A stretch of 36,560 nt of DNA, taken from assembly GCA_020048105.1 (NCBI GenBank), contig JAIFMW010000220.1, positions 1 to 36,560 of the forward strand, given 5' to 3'. The stretch's first letter is position 1, and each line of letters begins with the position of its first letter. The notes beneath the pieces were generated by a model. That model was not told the DNA's origin. It saw only the letters and a list, made by a program, of their open reading frames with translations, and did no database searches. The DNA is from Deltaproteobacteria bacterium (GTDB taxonomy: Bacteria > Acidobacteriota > Holophagae > Holophagales > Holophagaceae). Position numbers and translations under genes: made by a program. Positions 23,294-31,995 of this stretch are shown here, in pieces.

Positions 23294-23327
23294 AACGAAA
23301 GGGGCCGCAAATGCGGCCCCTTTCGTT
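23294..23327 (+). terminator. Rho-independent-type terminator after ferritin
   Basis: Bases 23294-23308 and 23313-23327 form a perfect 15-bp stem (AACGAAAGGGGCCGC and its complement) with a 4-base AAAT loop, beginning 14 bases after the ferritin stop codon. The arm is followed by TCTTG rather than a long T-run, but the A-rich left and T-rich right ends of the stem give a terminator-like shape. Confidence 0.8.
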
Positions 23328-23494
23328 TCTTGATGAACGGAGAAGGCTACTTCTTGGTCTTCCACATCGAGTGGCCGAACTACGCCCCTTCTCGAAGGCG
23401 GCCCGCTGGTCGAATTAAACCGAGGCAGCCTTTGACTCTGCTGTTGACAGAGGCTATTTCTGATCCATGCCGAAGCCCCTGCGTTAGAGTCCCC

Positions 23495-24193
23495 TTAAGC
23501 CTTGGGCATCTCGACGTCAAGCCGATAGCCCACACCGGTTTCCGTGCGGAAGTGGCGCGGGCGGGTGGGATCATGCTCCAGCTTTTTCCGGAGCTGTCCC
23601 ATGTAGATGTGCAGGTACTGAGTCTGCTCCCCCTGGCCGGGACCCCATACCTCGCGGAGGAGCTGTTTGTGTGTCACCACCTTCCCGTTGCGGCGTGCCA
23701 GGGATTCCAGCAGCCGGTATTCCAGGGGAGTCAAGCGGACCTCCTCGCCGGATAGGGAGACCTGTCGGGCTTCTAGATCGATGCGCAGGTCGCCTGCGAT
23801 CACCACGGGCTGGGGAATCTCCTGCTGGATGATGCGGCGTAACACAACGCGGATCCTTGCCAGGAGCTCGTTCAGACCGAAGGGCTTGGTGAGGTAGTCG
23901 TCTGCCCCTAGGTCCAGGGCCTCCACCTTCTGCCGTTCCCGGGTGCGCGCACTTAGGACCACCACCGGAGCCTGGCTCCAAGTGCGGAAGTCCTTGAGCA
24001 CCTCCAGCCCATCAAGATCGGGCAAACCAAGATCCAGCAGCAGAAGGTCCGGGTTATGGCTCCGAGCAAGGCCCAGGCCTTCCCTTCCTCCAGAAGCCGG
24101 GAGGACCTGATACCCATGCCTTCGCAGGCTGCTGCCCAGGAATTTCAGCAGGGAGGCTTCATCCTCGACCACTAAGATTAGGGGCTGCGTCAT
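23495..24193 (-). CDS. kdpE: KdpE-like OmpR-family response regulator
   Basis: A 232-residue response regulator. The receiver domain (about 3-120) has the phospho-acceptor Asp54 (LLLLDLGLPDLDG) and Lys103 (YLTKPFGLNELLARI). The C-terminal winged helix (about 132-228) has RLTPLEYRLLESLARRNGKVVT, LLREVWGPG and the QYLHIYMGQLRKKLE recognition region that closely resembles KdpE. The ATG at 24193 lies 7 bases after the kinase stop; an in-frame extension to 24268 lies inside the kinase gene and is rejected. No kdpFABC potassium-pump genes are in the window, and the divergent operon beyond the kinase is a heavy-metal efflux system, so its real regulon may be metal efflux. Confidence 0.9.
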   Translation of the reverse strand: MTQPLILVVEDEASLLKFLGSSLRRHGYQVLPASGGREGLGLARSHNPDLLLLDLGLPDLDGLEVLKDFRTWSQAPVVVLSARTRERQKVEALDLGADDYLTKPFGLNELLARIRVVLRRIIQQEIPQPVVIAGDLRIDLEARQVSLSGEEVRLTPLEYRLLESLARRNGKVVTHKQLLREVWGPGQGEQTQYLHIYMGQLRKKLEHDPTRPRHFRTETGVGYRLDVEMPKA

Positions 24194-24200
24194 GGCCGAC

Positions 24201-25625
24201 TCACAAGGAAAGGAGTGACGGGGCGCCCTCGCAGGGAAGCGTAAAACGGAAGGCGGCTCCTCCGCCATCTGCTTCCTCCACCCAGATGCGCCCGCCGTGG
24301 ATTCGGGTGATGGCCCGGCAGATGGCTAGGCCCAGGCCCAGGCCCCCGTCTCGCATGGCCCCTTCCCGCCGCGTAAACTTCTCAAATATCCGCTCCCGGT
24401 CGACTTCCGGCACACCAGGGCCCAGATCGGTCACTTCCACCAGAACCTCGCCCGGCAGGGTCCTGGCGCTCAGACGGACATCGGATCCCGGCGCGTGGCG
24501 CAGGGCGTTCTCGATGAGGTTAAGGAGCAAGAGCTCAACGAGCGCCCCGTCAATGGGCACGGGGGGGAGATGCTCGGGAAGCTCCACCTGCACCGGAAGA
24601 GCACCGAGGGCGGCTTCTAGGCGCGTGAGGGTGGCGCCAACAACCTCCTCCAGGGGCTGCCATTCCCGCTCAAGGCCGAAATCCCCATGCTCCAGGCGAG
24701 TCAGGTCCAAGAGGTTGCTCAGAAGTCGATCCAGGCGCTGAGACTCTTCCTGGATCATCTCCACCATCTCTCGTCGTTCTTCTGGGGAAAGTTCCTCCTC
24801 GTCGGAAGCCAAGGTGGAAGCCGCGCCTCGGATGGCTGCCAGAGGCGTCCGAAAATCGTGGGATACCGCGCTCAGCAAGGAATTGCACGTCCGCTCCCGG
24901 TCAGCTTCCGCCCGGGCGCGCTCGGCTTCCTCGTTGGAAAGGGCACGCTCCAGCGCCAGGGAGATCTGCCGCACACAAGCCTCGCGGAAGGTTTGTGGTG
25001 TGCCGTTCCAGGTGGCCTCATCCATAAGAAGCGTCCCCATGGCTGCCTTGGAACTCTCAAGAGGAACCGGTAGTCTGCCGTCACCTTCTTCGTGATGCAA
25101 ATCGGCACCTCGAATTGAAACAGGGCTGCGCAATTCGGAGGACAGAAAGGCTTCTCCAGCTTTCATCAGGCCCTCGGAGCTGGACTCGTCTGCCAGGAGA
25201 CGGCTCAGGGCATACAGAGAGGCTGTCTCGCGCTCCCGGGCCATGGCCATCCGGGTCTGCTCCCGCAACTTCTGGACGAGGTCGGCCACCAACTGGGCAA
25301 TGCCAATCAATCCCAGGAAGACGATGAATTGCGATCCGATGGAACTGGAGAAGCGGAAGGAGTGGGTCTTGAATAACAGGTCGTGCCCCAACATCCCCAG
25401 GATGGCCACAACCCCTGCGGCCAGTCTTCCCCAGCGCCAAGCCACAACCACCGCACCAAGGAGATACACCATTAGGAAGAAGGCCAAATCCCCCCAACTA
25501 TGGCAAAGCCAGGCCACGCCGATGCATAGTGCGGCCATTCCCACGCCTGCGAGAAGACTGAACGTTTTACCTCGAATGGATCCGGACTTGGCCTGGACCT
25601 CATAACCCGCATCTTTTTCTACCAT
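24201..25625 (-). CDS. KdpD-like sensor histidine kinase lacking the N-terminal KdpD/Usp domains
   Basis: A 474-residue membrane kinase. Residues about 22-120 hold closely spaced hydrophobic helices of the DUF4118 type found in KdpD. About 135-230 is a GAF-like domain. HisKA follows with His256 in LLSAVSHDFRTPLAAIRG, then HATPase_c with LLNLIENALRHAPG, TDLGPGVPE and DGGLGLGLAICRAI. Full KdpD proteins (near 900 residues) begin with an ATP-binding KdpD domain and a Usp domain; both are absent here and the protein begins directly before the membrane part. I start at the ATG at 25625; a TTG at 25634 with GGAAGGGG upstream is an alternative. It is co-transcribed with the KdpE-like regulator and diverges from czcB. 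Confidence 0.9.
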   Translation of the reverse strand: MVEKDAGYEVQAKSGSIRGKTFSLLAGVGMAALCIGVAWLCHSWGDLAFFLMVYLLGAVVVAWRWGRLAAGVVAILGMLGHDLLFKTHSFRFSSSIGSQFIVFLGLIGIAQLVADLVQKLREQTRMAMARERETASLYALSRLLADESSSEGLMKAGEAFLSSELRSPVSIRGADLHHEEGDGRLPVPLESSKAAMGTLLMDEATWNGTPQTFREACVRQISLALERALSNEEAERARAEADRERTCNSLLSAVSHDFRTPLAAIRGAASTLASDEEELSPEERREMVEMIQEESQRLDRLLSNLLDLTRLEHGDFGLEREWQPLEEVVGATLTRLEAALGALPVQVELPEHLPPVPIDGALVELLLLNLIENALRHAPGSDVRLSARTLPGEVLVEVTDLGPGVPEVDRERIFEKFTRREGAMRDGGLGLGLAICRAITRIHGGRIWVEEADGGGAAFRFTLPCEGAPSLLSL

Positions 25626-25688
25626 GAATACCAACCTGTCAGCCCCTTCCTAAAAAACCCCTAAAGATTCCCACCCACTGGCGAATTC

Positions 25689-25699
25689 AGGGACTCCCT
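25689..25699. promoter_or_regulatory. Palindrome in the divergent kinase/czcB promoter region
   Basis: AGGGACTCCCT is a perfect 5-1-5 palindrome inside the 142-bp region between the divergent kinase and czcB starts. It is a candidate operator for the KdpE-like regulator. The evidence is symmetry and position only, and I see no clear sigma-70 hexamers to anchor it. Confidence 0.25.
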
Positions 25700-25767
25700 C
25701 GTAACACAATGCATAAAGATGACTGGCCTCTGCTGATTAGAGGGTGTCTATTTTTTTGGAAACGCCG

Positions 25768-26889
25768 ATGAATCTGCGTCTTGGACTGTACGTGCTGGTA
25801 ATCCTGGGAGCCCTCCTCACGGGCCTGGGGGGCTGTGATCGCTCGAAGCAGGAGACAGGCCAAGACTCCTTCCTCCGGGAGGGCAAGTACTTGGTTGTGC
25901 CCGAGGGCTCGTCATTAAGAAAGAAACTCCAGATCGGCCCTGCGGAAGAAAAGCAGGTAAGGGCCGGTTTGACGGTCCCCGCCACAGTCGAAGCCGATCC
26001 TTCGGAACTGCTAAAAATCCTCCCCCCAGTGGCCGGACGCATCGTCCAGCTTCACGTACATCTGGGGGACTGGGTGAAGAAGGGGCAACCGCTGGTCACC
26101 CTGGAATCTCCAGATCTGACCCAAGCCTTCTCGGATCTCCAGAAAGCCAAAGCCCAGCACCAACAGGCGAAGAGGACTCTGGATCGCATCCGGGAACTGG
26201 GCCAGCACGACATAGCCTCCCGGCGCGAAGTGGAGCAGGCCGAGACGGAATTCACCTCTGCCGAAAGCGAGCACCGCCGTGCGGAAGCCCGGATCAATCA
26301 ACTCGGGTCCTCCCTTGAGGCCGGTCCTTCCGACCGCATGTTGGTATTGCGGGCGCCAATTCAGGGGCGTATCAGCGAGCTGAGCGGCGCTCCTGGGGGG
26401 TATTGGAACGATTTGAACGCCCCCGTCATGGTGCTTGCCAATCTTTCTACAGTCTGGTTTTCGGCCAGTGTCCAGGAGAAGGACATCCTCAAAATCTACG
26501 CGGGGCAGGAGGTTGTGGCGAGCCTCGCGAGCTTCCCCAGCGAGCCTTTCCACAGCAAGGTTGCCTTCGTTGGGGAGATGCTGGATCCCGAAACCCGGAC
26601 AGTGAAGGTCCGGATGCCCTTCGACAACGCCTCGCGCCGCCTGTTGCCAGCCATGTTCGCCAACGTGACCTTCAGCCTGCGTCCCCACAAGGGGTTGGTG
26701 GTACCTACCTCTGCCATCCTCCAGGACCAGTTTGGGAGCCGGGTGTATGTGGAAGTGGCGCCCTGGACCTTCGAGATACGCGCCGTCAAGGAAGGGATTC
26801 ATCTCGGGGACGAATGGACGGAAGTGCTGGAAGGGCTCAAGCCGGGCGAACGGCTGGTGATGAAGGAAGGGGTCCTGCTCCATGATTGA
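25768..26889 (+). CDS. czcB: CzcB-like membrane-fusion lipoprotein
   Basis: A 373-residue periplasmic adaptor of a heavy-metal RND pump. The start at 25768 (GGAAAC 5-7 bases upstream) gives a lipoprotein signal with lipobox LGGC (Cys23), so it is probably anchored in the inner membrane by lipid. The lipoyl halves are PPVAGRIVQLHVHLGDWVKKGQ and VLRAPIQGRISELSGAPGG, around a helical hairpin (about 110-195). Then come the beta-barrel (VWFSASVQEKDILKIYAGQ) and the membrane-proximal domain. A GTG at 25744 is in frame but lacks a site. No His-rich metal-binding N-terminus like that of Cupriavidus CzcB is present. The stop overlaps the czcA start by 8 bases. Confidence 0.92.
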   Translation: MNLRLGLYVLVILGALLTGLGGCDRSKQETGQDSFLREGKYLVVPEGSSLRKKLQIGPAEEKQVRAGLTVPATVEADPSELLKILPPVAGRIVQLHVHLGDWVKKGQPLVTLESPDLTQAFSDLQKAKAQHQQAKRTLDRIRELGQHDIASRREVEQAETEFTSAESEHRRAEARINQLGSSLEAGPSDRMLVLRAPIQGRISELSGAPGGYWNDLNAPVMVLANLSTVWFSASVQEKDILKIYAGQEVVASLASFPSEPFHSKVAFVGEMLDPETRTVKVRMPFDNASRRLLPAMFANVTFSLRPHKGLVVPTSAILQDQFGSRVYVEVAPWTFEIRAVKEGIHLGDEWTEVLEGLKPGERLVMKEGVLLHD

Positions 26890-29800
26890 ACGCTTCGTCG
26901 AGGCTTGCCTCCGTCGCCGCTACCTCGTCTGGGCGGTCTTTCTCCTGGCCGCAATCTACGGTGCCTTTTCTTGGACGCAGCTATCCGTTGAGGCCTACCC
27001 GGATATCGCGGATGTGGGCGCACAGGTCATCACTCAAGTTCCTGGCTTGGCTGCAGAAGAAGTGGAACAGCAGATCACCGTGCCCCTTGAGCGTGACCTC
27101 ATGGGCACGCCCGGCGTCTTGGTCATGCGCTCGAAGAGCACCTTCGGTCTTTCCCTCATCACGATGGTCTTCAAGGATGGCGTCGAGGACTATTGGGCAC
27201 GCCAGCGAGTCCAGGAACGCATCTCCAACGTGTCCCTGCCCTATGAGGCGAAGCCGGTGCTGGATCCCATGGCTTCCCCGGTGGGTGAGATCTTCCGCTA
27301 TACCCTGGAATCCCAGCACCGCTCCCTTCAGGAATTATCGGAGCTTCAGCGATGGACTGTCATTCCCCGGTTCAAGCAGGTGATGGGCGTTGCGGATGTC
27401 ACCAATTTCGGCGGCCTCACAACACAGTTCCAGCTTGAACTCGACCCCGCCAAACTCTCCGCCTATAACCTCTCACTGCAGCGCATCACGGAAGCCATCG
27501 AGGCCAACAGCGCCAACGCCGGAGGAAGTCTCTTGAACCACGGCGACCAGGGCTTTGTGGTGCGGGGCATAGGTTTGGTGCGGAGCCTGGACGACCTCGG
27601 GAACGTGGTGGTGGCTGAGTCGAAAGGCACGCCCATCCTCCTCAAGGATCTCGGGCGGATCCAATACGGCTTCCAGGAACGCCAGGGCGTGCTTGGCAAG
27701 AACGAGAAGGACAACGGTATCGAGGGCCTGATCCTCATGCTCAAGAAGGAGAATCCCTCCCGGGTCCTGGCGGGCATCCACGATGCCGTGGCGGAACTGA
27801 ACACCAAGCTCCTGCCGAAGGACGTGAAGGTGTTGCCCTTCCTTGACCGTACCACCCTGGTGGATGCGACGATCCACACGGTATCTCGCACACTATTGGA
27901 AGGGATCTTCCTCGTGGTGCTGGTGCTCTTCCTCTTCCTGGGTAGCCCCCGGGCCGCACTGATCGTGGCCGTCACCATCCCCCTCTCCCTGCTCATGGCC
28001 TTCGTCTTCATGAAGCACCTGAATATTCCGGCCAATCTCCTGTCGCTCGGGGCCATCGATTTCGGGATCGTGGTGGACGGAGCCATCGTCATGATGGAGT
28101 CCATACTTCGGAGACGGGAACTCAGGGAAGGCCGCCCACTCTACCTCCGTGATGCCTACACGACGGCGGCCATCGTGGCCAAGCCTGTCTTTTTCTCCAC
28201 ACTCATCATCATTACGGCCTACATTCCGCTCTTCTCCTTCGAGCGCGTGGAGTACAAACTTTTCGCGCCCATGGCCTTCACCGTGGGTTTCTCGCTTCTG
28301 GGCGCCCTCGCCGTAGCCATGGCACTGATTCCCGGTCTCGCGTTCTTTGCCTACCGCAAGGTGCGACAGGTTCATCACAACCTTTTCTTGGAGCGCTTGA
28401 CGGCCAGGTACCAGCACGGCCTGCGGTACCTCCTCAAGCGACCGAAGCTGGCACTGGGTATCTGCGGCGCGACCCTGGTGGGCATCCTGCTCTTGGGCTT
28501 CACCGCGGGCCGGGACTTCATGCCGGAACTGGACGAGGGTTCCATCTGGCTTCAAGTCAACTTGCCACCCGGAATTTCTCTGGACAAGGGAGCCCAGATG
28601 GCGGGGGAACTTCGGAAGGCCACCCTGGAATTCAGGGAAATCTCCACCATCGTCACCCAGTTGGGCCGCATGGATGAGGGCACCGATCCCTGGACGCCTT
28701 CCCACATCGAGGTCTGCATCTCCCTGCATCCCTACAACACCTGGAAACCCCGCAGCACCAAGCAGGACCTGATCCGCAGGATGGCCGAACGCTACAAGGA
28801 TCTGCCCGGCATGGAGATCGGCTTCTCCCAGCCCATGATCGACATGGTGAACGACAAGCTAGCCGGAGCCCATAGTGAACTGGTGGTGAAGATCTACGGG
28901 GAGGACTTTGCCGAGCTGCGTCGGATCACAAACCAGATCAAGGAGACCTTAGAGGTCGTGCCAGGCGCCGTCGATGTGGGCGTGGACCAGGAACCGCCCC
29001 TTCCCCAGGTCCAGATCACCATGGACCGGGCCATGGCAGCCCGCTATGGCATCAACGCGGCGGATGTGGCCAACCTCGTCCAGAGCGGCATCGGAGGCAG
29101 CCCCATCGCCCAGGTTTTCGTGGGCGAGCGGCGCTACGATCTGGCCCTGCGTTTCCAGGGGTCCACGCGCAACTCGCCGGAAGCCATTCAGAATCTGGTG
29201 CTCACGTCCCCTACTGGCGCCCATGTCGCCCTTTCCCAAGTGGCCAAAGTGGCGATCCGTTCTGGCGAAAGCACCATAACCCGGGAGATGGCCAAACGAC
29301 ACATGACCGTGAAGTTGAATTTGAGGGGCCGGGATCTGTCATCGTTCCTACGGGAAGCCCACCAGGCTCTGGAAGAGAAGGTCAGGTTCGACCACGGCAA
29401 ATACGAGGTCCGCTGGGGCGGGCAGTTTGAGAACCAGAACAGAGCCCAGGCGAGGCTGGCAATCATTCTGCCCCTCGCCCTGCTGATCATGTTCGTGCTG
29501 CTCTTTACCGAATTCAGGAACCTGCGCCATCCGGCCCTGATCCTTTCAGCGGTGCCCCTCGCGCTGCTTGGCGGTCTTGTTGCGCTGCACCTGCGCGGGA
29601 TGACCATCAACGTTTCGAGCGCCGTGGGGTTCATCGCCCTCTTCGGAGTCTCCGTGCAGAACGCGATCATCATGGTGGCCAATCTCAACCGCCACGCCAA
29701 AGCCAAGGATCTGGAACAGGGCGTGATCCACGGGGCCACGGAACGATTCCGGCCCGTGCTCATGACGGCTTCGGTGGCCGCCCTCGGCCTCCTGCCCGCG

Positions 29801-29992
29801 GCCATCGCCACCGGCCTTGGCAGTGATATTCAGCGCCCCCTGGCCACCGTGGTGGTGGGTGGCCTCATCTCGGCCACAGCCTTGACCCTCCTCGTGCTGC
29901 CCGTCCTCTACTTCCTGGTGGAAGCGCGACAGAAGAACCGGGTTCGGTCTGGGGATCTTCCCTCCCAGAATCCCGAAGAGGAGATGGAATAG
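26882..29992 (+). CDS. czcA: CzcA/CusA-type heavy-metal RND efflux pump
   Basis: A 1036-residue inner-membrane pump of the HME-RND family, proton-driven, with the expected twelve membrane helices in two halves and large periplasmic loops. Helix 4 carries the proton-relay/metal signature D393-FGIVV-D399-GAIVMM-E406. The DFG...DGA...E form is that of Zn/Co/Ni/Cd (CzcA, CnrA, NccA) pumps, not the A...DAA form of Cu/Ag CusA. The N-terminal ERFVEACLRRRYLVW and the SVEAYPDIADVGAQVIT segment are typical. The ATG overlaps the czcB stop. Length is normal. The gene is C-rich at third codon positions compared with the windows on either side. Export of divalent cations is a firm inference; the exact metal is not resolved. 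Confidence 0.95.
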   Translation: MIERFVEACLRRRYLVWAVFLLAAIYGAFSWTQLSVEAYPDIADVGAQVITQVPGLAAEEVEQQITVPLERDLMGTPGVLVMRSKSTFGLSLITMVFKDGVEDYWARQRVQERISNVSLPYEAKPVLDPMASPVGEIFRYTLESQHRSLQELSELQRWTVIPRFKQVMGVADVTNFGGLTTQFQLELDPAKLSAYNLSLQRITEAIEANSANAGGSLLNHGDQGFVVRGIGLVRSLDDLGNVVVAESKGTPILLKDLGRIQYGFQERQGVLGKNEKDNGIEGLILMLKKENPSRVLAGIHDAVAELNTKLLPKDVKVLPFLDRTTLVDATIHTVSRTLLEGIFLVVLVLFLFLGSPRAALIVAVTIPLSLLMAFVFMKHLNIPANLLSLGAIDFGIVVDGAIVMMESILRRRELREGRPLYLRDAYTTAAIVAKPVFFSTLIIITAYIPLFSFERVEYKLFAPMAFTVGFSLLGALAVAMALIPGLAFFAYRKVRQVHHNLFLERLTARYQHGLRYLLKRPKLALGICGATLVGILLLGFTAGRDFMPELDEGSIWLQVNLPPGISLDKGAQMAGELRKATLEFREISTIVTQLGRMDEGTDPWTPSHIEVCISLHPYNTWKPRSTKQDLIRRMAERYKDLPGMEIGFSQPMIDMVNDKLAGAHSELVVKIYGEDFAELRRITNQIKETLEVVPGAVDVGVDQEPPLPQVQITMDRAMAARYGINAADVANLVQSGIGGSPIAQVFVGERRYDLALRFQGSTRNSPEAIQNLVLTSPTGAHVALSQVAKVAIRSGESTITREMAKRHMTVKLNLRGRDLSSFLREAHQALEEKVRFDHGKYEVRWGGQFENQNRAQARLAIILPLALLIMFVLLFTEFRNLRHPALILSAVPLALLGGLVALHLRGMTINVSSAVGFIALFGVSVQNAIIMVANLNRHAKAKDLEQGVIHGATERFRPVLMTASVAALGLLPAAIATGLGSDIQRPLATVVVGGLISATALTLLVLPVLYFLVEARQKNRVRSGDLPSQNPEEEME

Positions 29993-29995
29993 ACC

Positions 29996-31351
29996 ATGAA
30001 GAACTCTGTCTTCCACTGTCTTTGCCTTGCCGCGTCCGCGCTTGCGACTTCCCCGCTAGCAGCGTCCTCGCTGGCGGTGTTTTCGATCCTCACGCAGGAC
30101 GCTCCCGCCAAACGGAACCTGAAGCTCCACGCCTTCGTGGAGGAGGTGCTGCGATCTAACCTGGACGCAGCCGCCCAGCGCTTCAACGTGAACACGGCGG
30201 AGGCCCAGGTTTCCCTCAGCCGACTTTTTCCCGATCCAGAATTCAACACGGGCGTATCGTCTAAGGAACTCTATGGCCCCAGCAAGCTCGAAAGCCCTAC
30301 CCAATTCAACGTGGGGCTCTCCTGGACCCTGGAACTGGGCGGTAAGCGATCGGCCCGGATCGCCGTGGCCCAGAACGAAGTAAAGAAGGCGCAAGCAGAG
30401 TTTGAAGCCTTCCTGGGCGAACTGCGCGCCACCGCAGCGGGAGCTTTCGCCGATGCCCTTAAGGCGCGTCTCGTAATGGAGCGCAAACAGAAGACCCTGG
30501 TGGGATTCCGGGAACTGGTCCGCCTGAATGAGATCCGCCACGCCGCGGGTGATATCGGCGGCATTGAGCTGACCCAATCCAGGGTGGAAGCCCGGCGCTT
30601 CGAAGGTGAAGTCTATGCCGCCGAGGCCGACTTGCAGGCAACGGAAGCCACTCTGGCGCAACTCCTGGGCGACGCGCAGATTCCCGTCGCGGCCTCTGGA
30701 TCCCTGGATCTACCCCCTTGCTCCGTCTCCACGGACGCGCTGCTTGTTCAGGCCCTGAAACGCCGCCCGGCCCTTGCTGCGGCGCGGCGGAACCTCGAAG
30801 TCACGGAATCCCAGAAACGACTCGCCAAGGCCAATCGCTGGGTGGATCTGGGAATAAACGTCGGTATGAACCACACGCCAGCAGTCATTCCTACAGGACT
30901 GGACCCGAGCGGCTCGCCCTTTCCAGCTCCCGCCAACAAGTCCAACTCCCTGAGCTTCGGAGTGAGCGTTCCAATCCCAATCTCCCGCCACCAGAAGGGG
31001 GAGCTGATCCAAGCGGAAAGCGCCCGATCCCAGGCCAAGCTCCAGCTCCAGGCCGCGGAACAGCAGACCCGGGCAGAGGTAATCAGCGCCGTGGCCCAGT
31101 ATGAGGCTGCTTCACGCCAACTTGCCGCCTACCGCAGCGGCATCCTCCAGGATTCCGACAAAGTGCTCGAAGGCATCCAGTTCAGCTACAAGCGGGGGAA
31201 TGCATCCCTCCTGGAATGGATCAACGCCCAGCGAACCAACCACGAAGTTTACCTGGCGTACATCGAGACCCTCGCCAACCATGTCAAGGCACTGGTGGCC
31301 CTAGACCGGGTTTCCGGCCAGCATTCCAGCCTGGAAACCATGGCACCGTAA
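29996..31351 (+). CDS. czcC: CzcC/TolC-type outer-membrane channel
   Basis: A 451-residue outer-membrane efflux protein. A signal peptide covers about residues 1-27 (a long Ala/Ser/Leu-rich core). Two internally related OEP repeats follow, each with long helices: about 45-235 (FVEEVLRSNLDAAAQRFNVN, then LSWTLELGGKRSARI) and about 240-440 (LVQALKRRPALAAARRNLEV, VSVPIPISRHQKGELIQAESA). The LELGGKR and VPIPIS segments are the strand parts of the barrel. The ATG lies 3 bases after the czcA stop codon. It is third in a B-A-C order, whereas Cupriavidus has C-B-A. It completes a tripartite efflux complex reaching from cytoplasmic membrane to the outside. Confidence 0.93.
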   Translation: MKNSVFHCLCLAASALATSPLAASSLAVFSILTQDAPAKRNLKLHAFVEEVLRSNLDAAAQRFNVNTAEAQVSLSRLFPDPEFNTGVSSKELYGPSKLESPTQFNVGLSWTLELGGKRSARIAVAQNEVKKAQAEFEAFLGELRATAAGAFADALKARLVMERKQKTLVGFRELVRLNEIRHAAGDIGGIELTQSRVEARRFEGEVYAAEADLQATEATLAQLLGDAQIPVAASGSLDLPPCSVSTDALLVQALKRRPALAAARRNLEVTESQKRLAKANRWVDLGINVGMNHTPAVIPTGLDPSGSPFPAPANKSNSLSFGVSVPIPISRHQKGELIQAESARSQAKLQLQAAEQQTRAEVISAVAQYEAASRQLAAYRSGILQDSDKVLEGIQFSYKRGNASLLEWINAQRTNHEVYLAYIETLANHVKALVALDRVSGQHSSLETMAP

Positions 31352-31376
31352 CCAAGGATTTCCCATGCCGAGAATC

Positions 31377-31845
31377 CTAAATACCTCGTCCTGATTTATG
31401 TTCCGCTTCCTGGATCAGGGTCGTCAGCACCAGGTTGTAGGTGACCTGTCTGCTTGGAGCGGGAATCAATAGCCGAGAGCCCCGTTGTCTCGTAGCTGCC
31501 TTTCATCGCCCGTTGGCAAGATGAGGGAAAAGCAAGGGGACATCGCCTAGCACCTGGTAGCGGTAGTTCAACATGATGTCGCCCACCGCCCGCTTGCCAC
31601 CCAAGGAAGCCTCCATGCGTTGGTAGGGCAGGGTAAAACTCAATTGGTGCGGGAGAGTTGGGGCGGGCCATTCCTGGGTGAAGGTATAGAGACAGTCCTT
31701 GCTCTGGCGGTATTTTTGTGAAGGTGCTGATGTGCGGCACCACACCGTCTTCCTGGTTATAGGCCTCCTCCAAAAGGAAGGAATTGTCCTGAATCGGCTT
31801 GATGGCTACCTGGGTATTCTTGTTGAATTTGATTTCGAGATTGAG
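31377..31845 (-). pseudogene. Frameshifted remnant of an outer-membrane-type protein
   Basis: Reading leftward, three frames must be joined to recover one continuous protein-like sequence. Frame 1 (about 31845-31710) gives LEIKFNKNTQVAIKPIQDNS and then FLLEEAYNQEDGVV, HISTFTK. Frame 2 (about 31710-31520) gives KDCLYTFTQEWPAPTLPHQL, SFTLPYQRM and VGDIMLNYRYQVLGDVP. Frame 3 (about 31520-31440) gives LILPTGDERQLRDNGALGY, and a last in-frame piece VTYNLVLTTLIQEAEHK ends at a TAG at 31379-31377. The motifs resemble a beta-barrel family often annotated simply as transporter. A TGA lies just upstream and no start codon or signal peptide remains. No frame alone is long enough, so the gene is dead. 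Family naming is from memory. Confidence 0.75.
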
Positions 31846-31995
31846 TCACAACCGTAGTGATGGCGTTTTTCAAGAGGCTGCGGCTAGCATGTGAATTCGG
31901 TCACGGCTTACTCTGCATCCAATTTCGGACAGCGTGCGCGATGAGGTTAATCTGGGACTAAGCATCGTAAATCGATGCACCAAGGAGTTTTCGTT

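Noticed and set aside
23331-23494. Small gene or RNA between ferritin terminator and kdpE
   Set aside because: Only a weak CTCTG/CAGAG stem (23436-23452) and no coding signal with a ribosome-binding site were found in these 164 bases.
23495-25625. Two-component system as regulator of a potassium pump
   Set aside because: No kdpFABC gene is in the window, the kinase lacks the KdpD sensing domains, and the divergent operon is heavy-metal efflux.
26011-26883. 290-codon open frame on the - strand
   Set aside because: It is antisense to czcB, whose lipoyl and barrel motifs are clear.
26882-29992. Copper/silver pump CusA
   Set aside because: Helix 4 has the DFG...DGA...E signature of divalent-cation pumps rather than the CusA form, and there is no CusF-like or Cu-binding partner.
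31396-31773. 125-codon open frame as an intact small gene
   Set aside because: Its first part continues in another frame into a longer protein-like sequence, its start is a TTG inside the homologous region, and its second half is a shifted frame; it is better read as part of a pseudogene.
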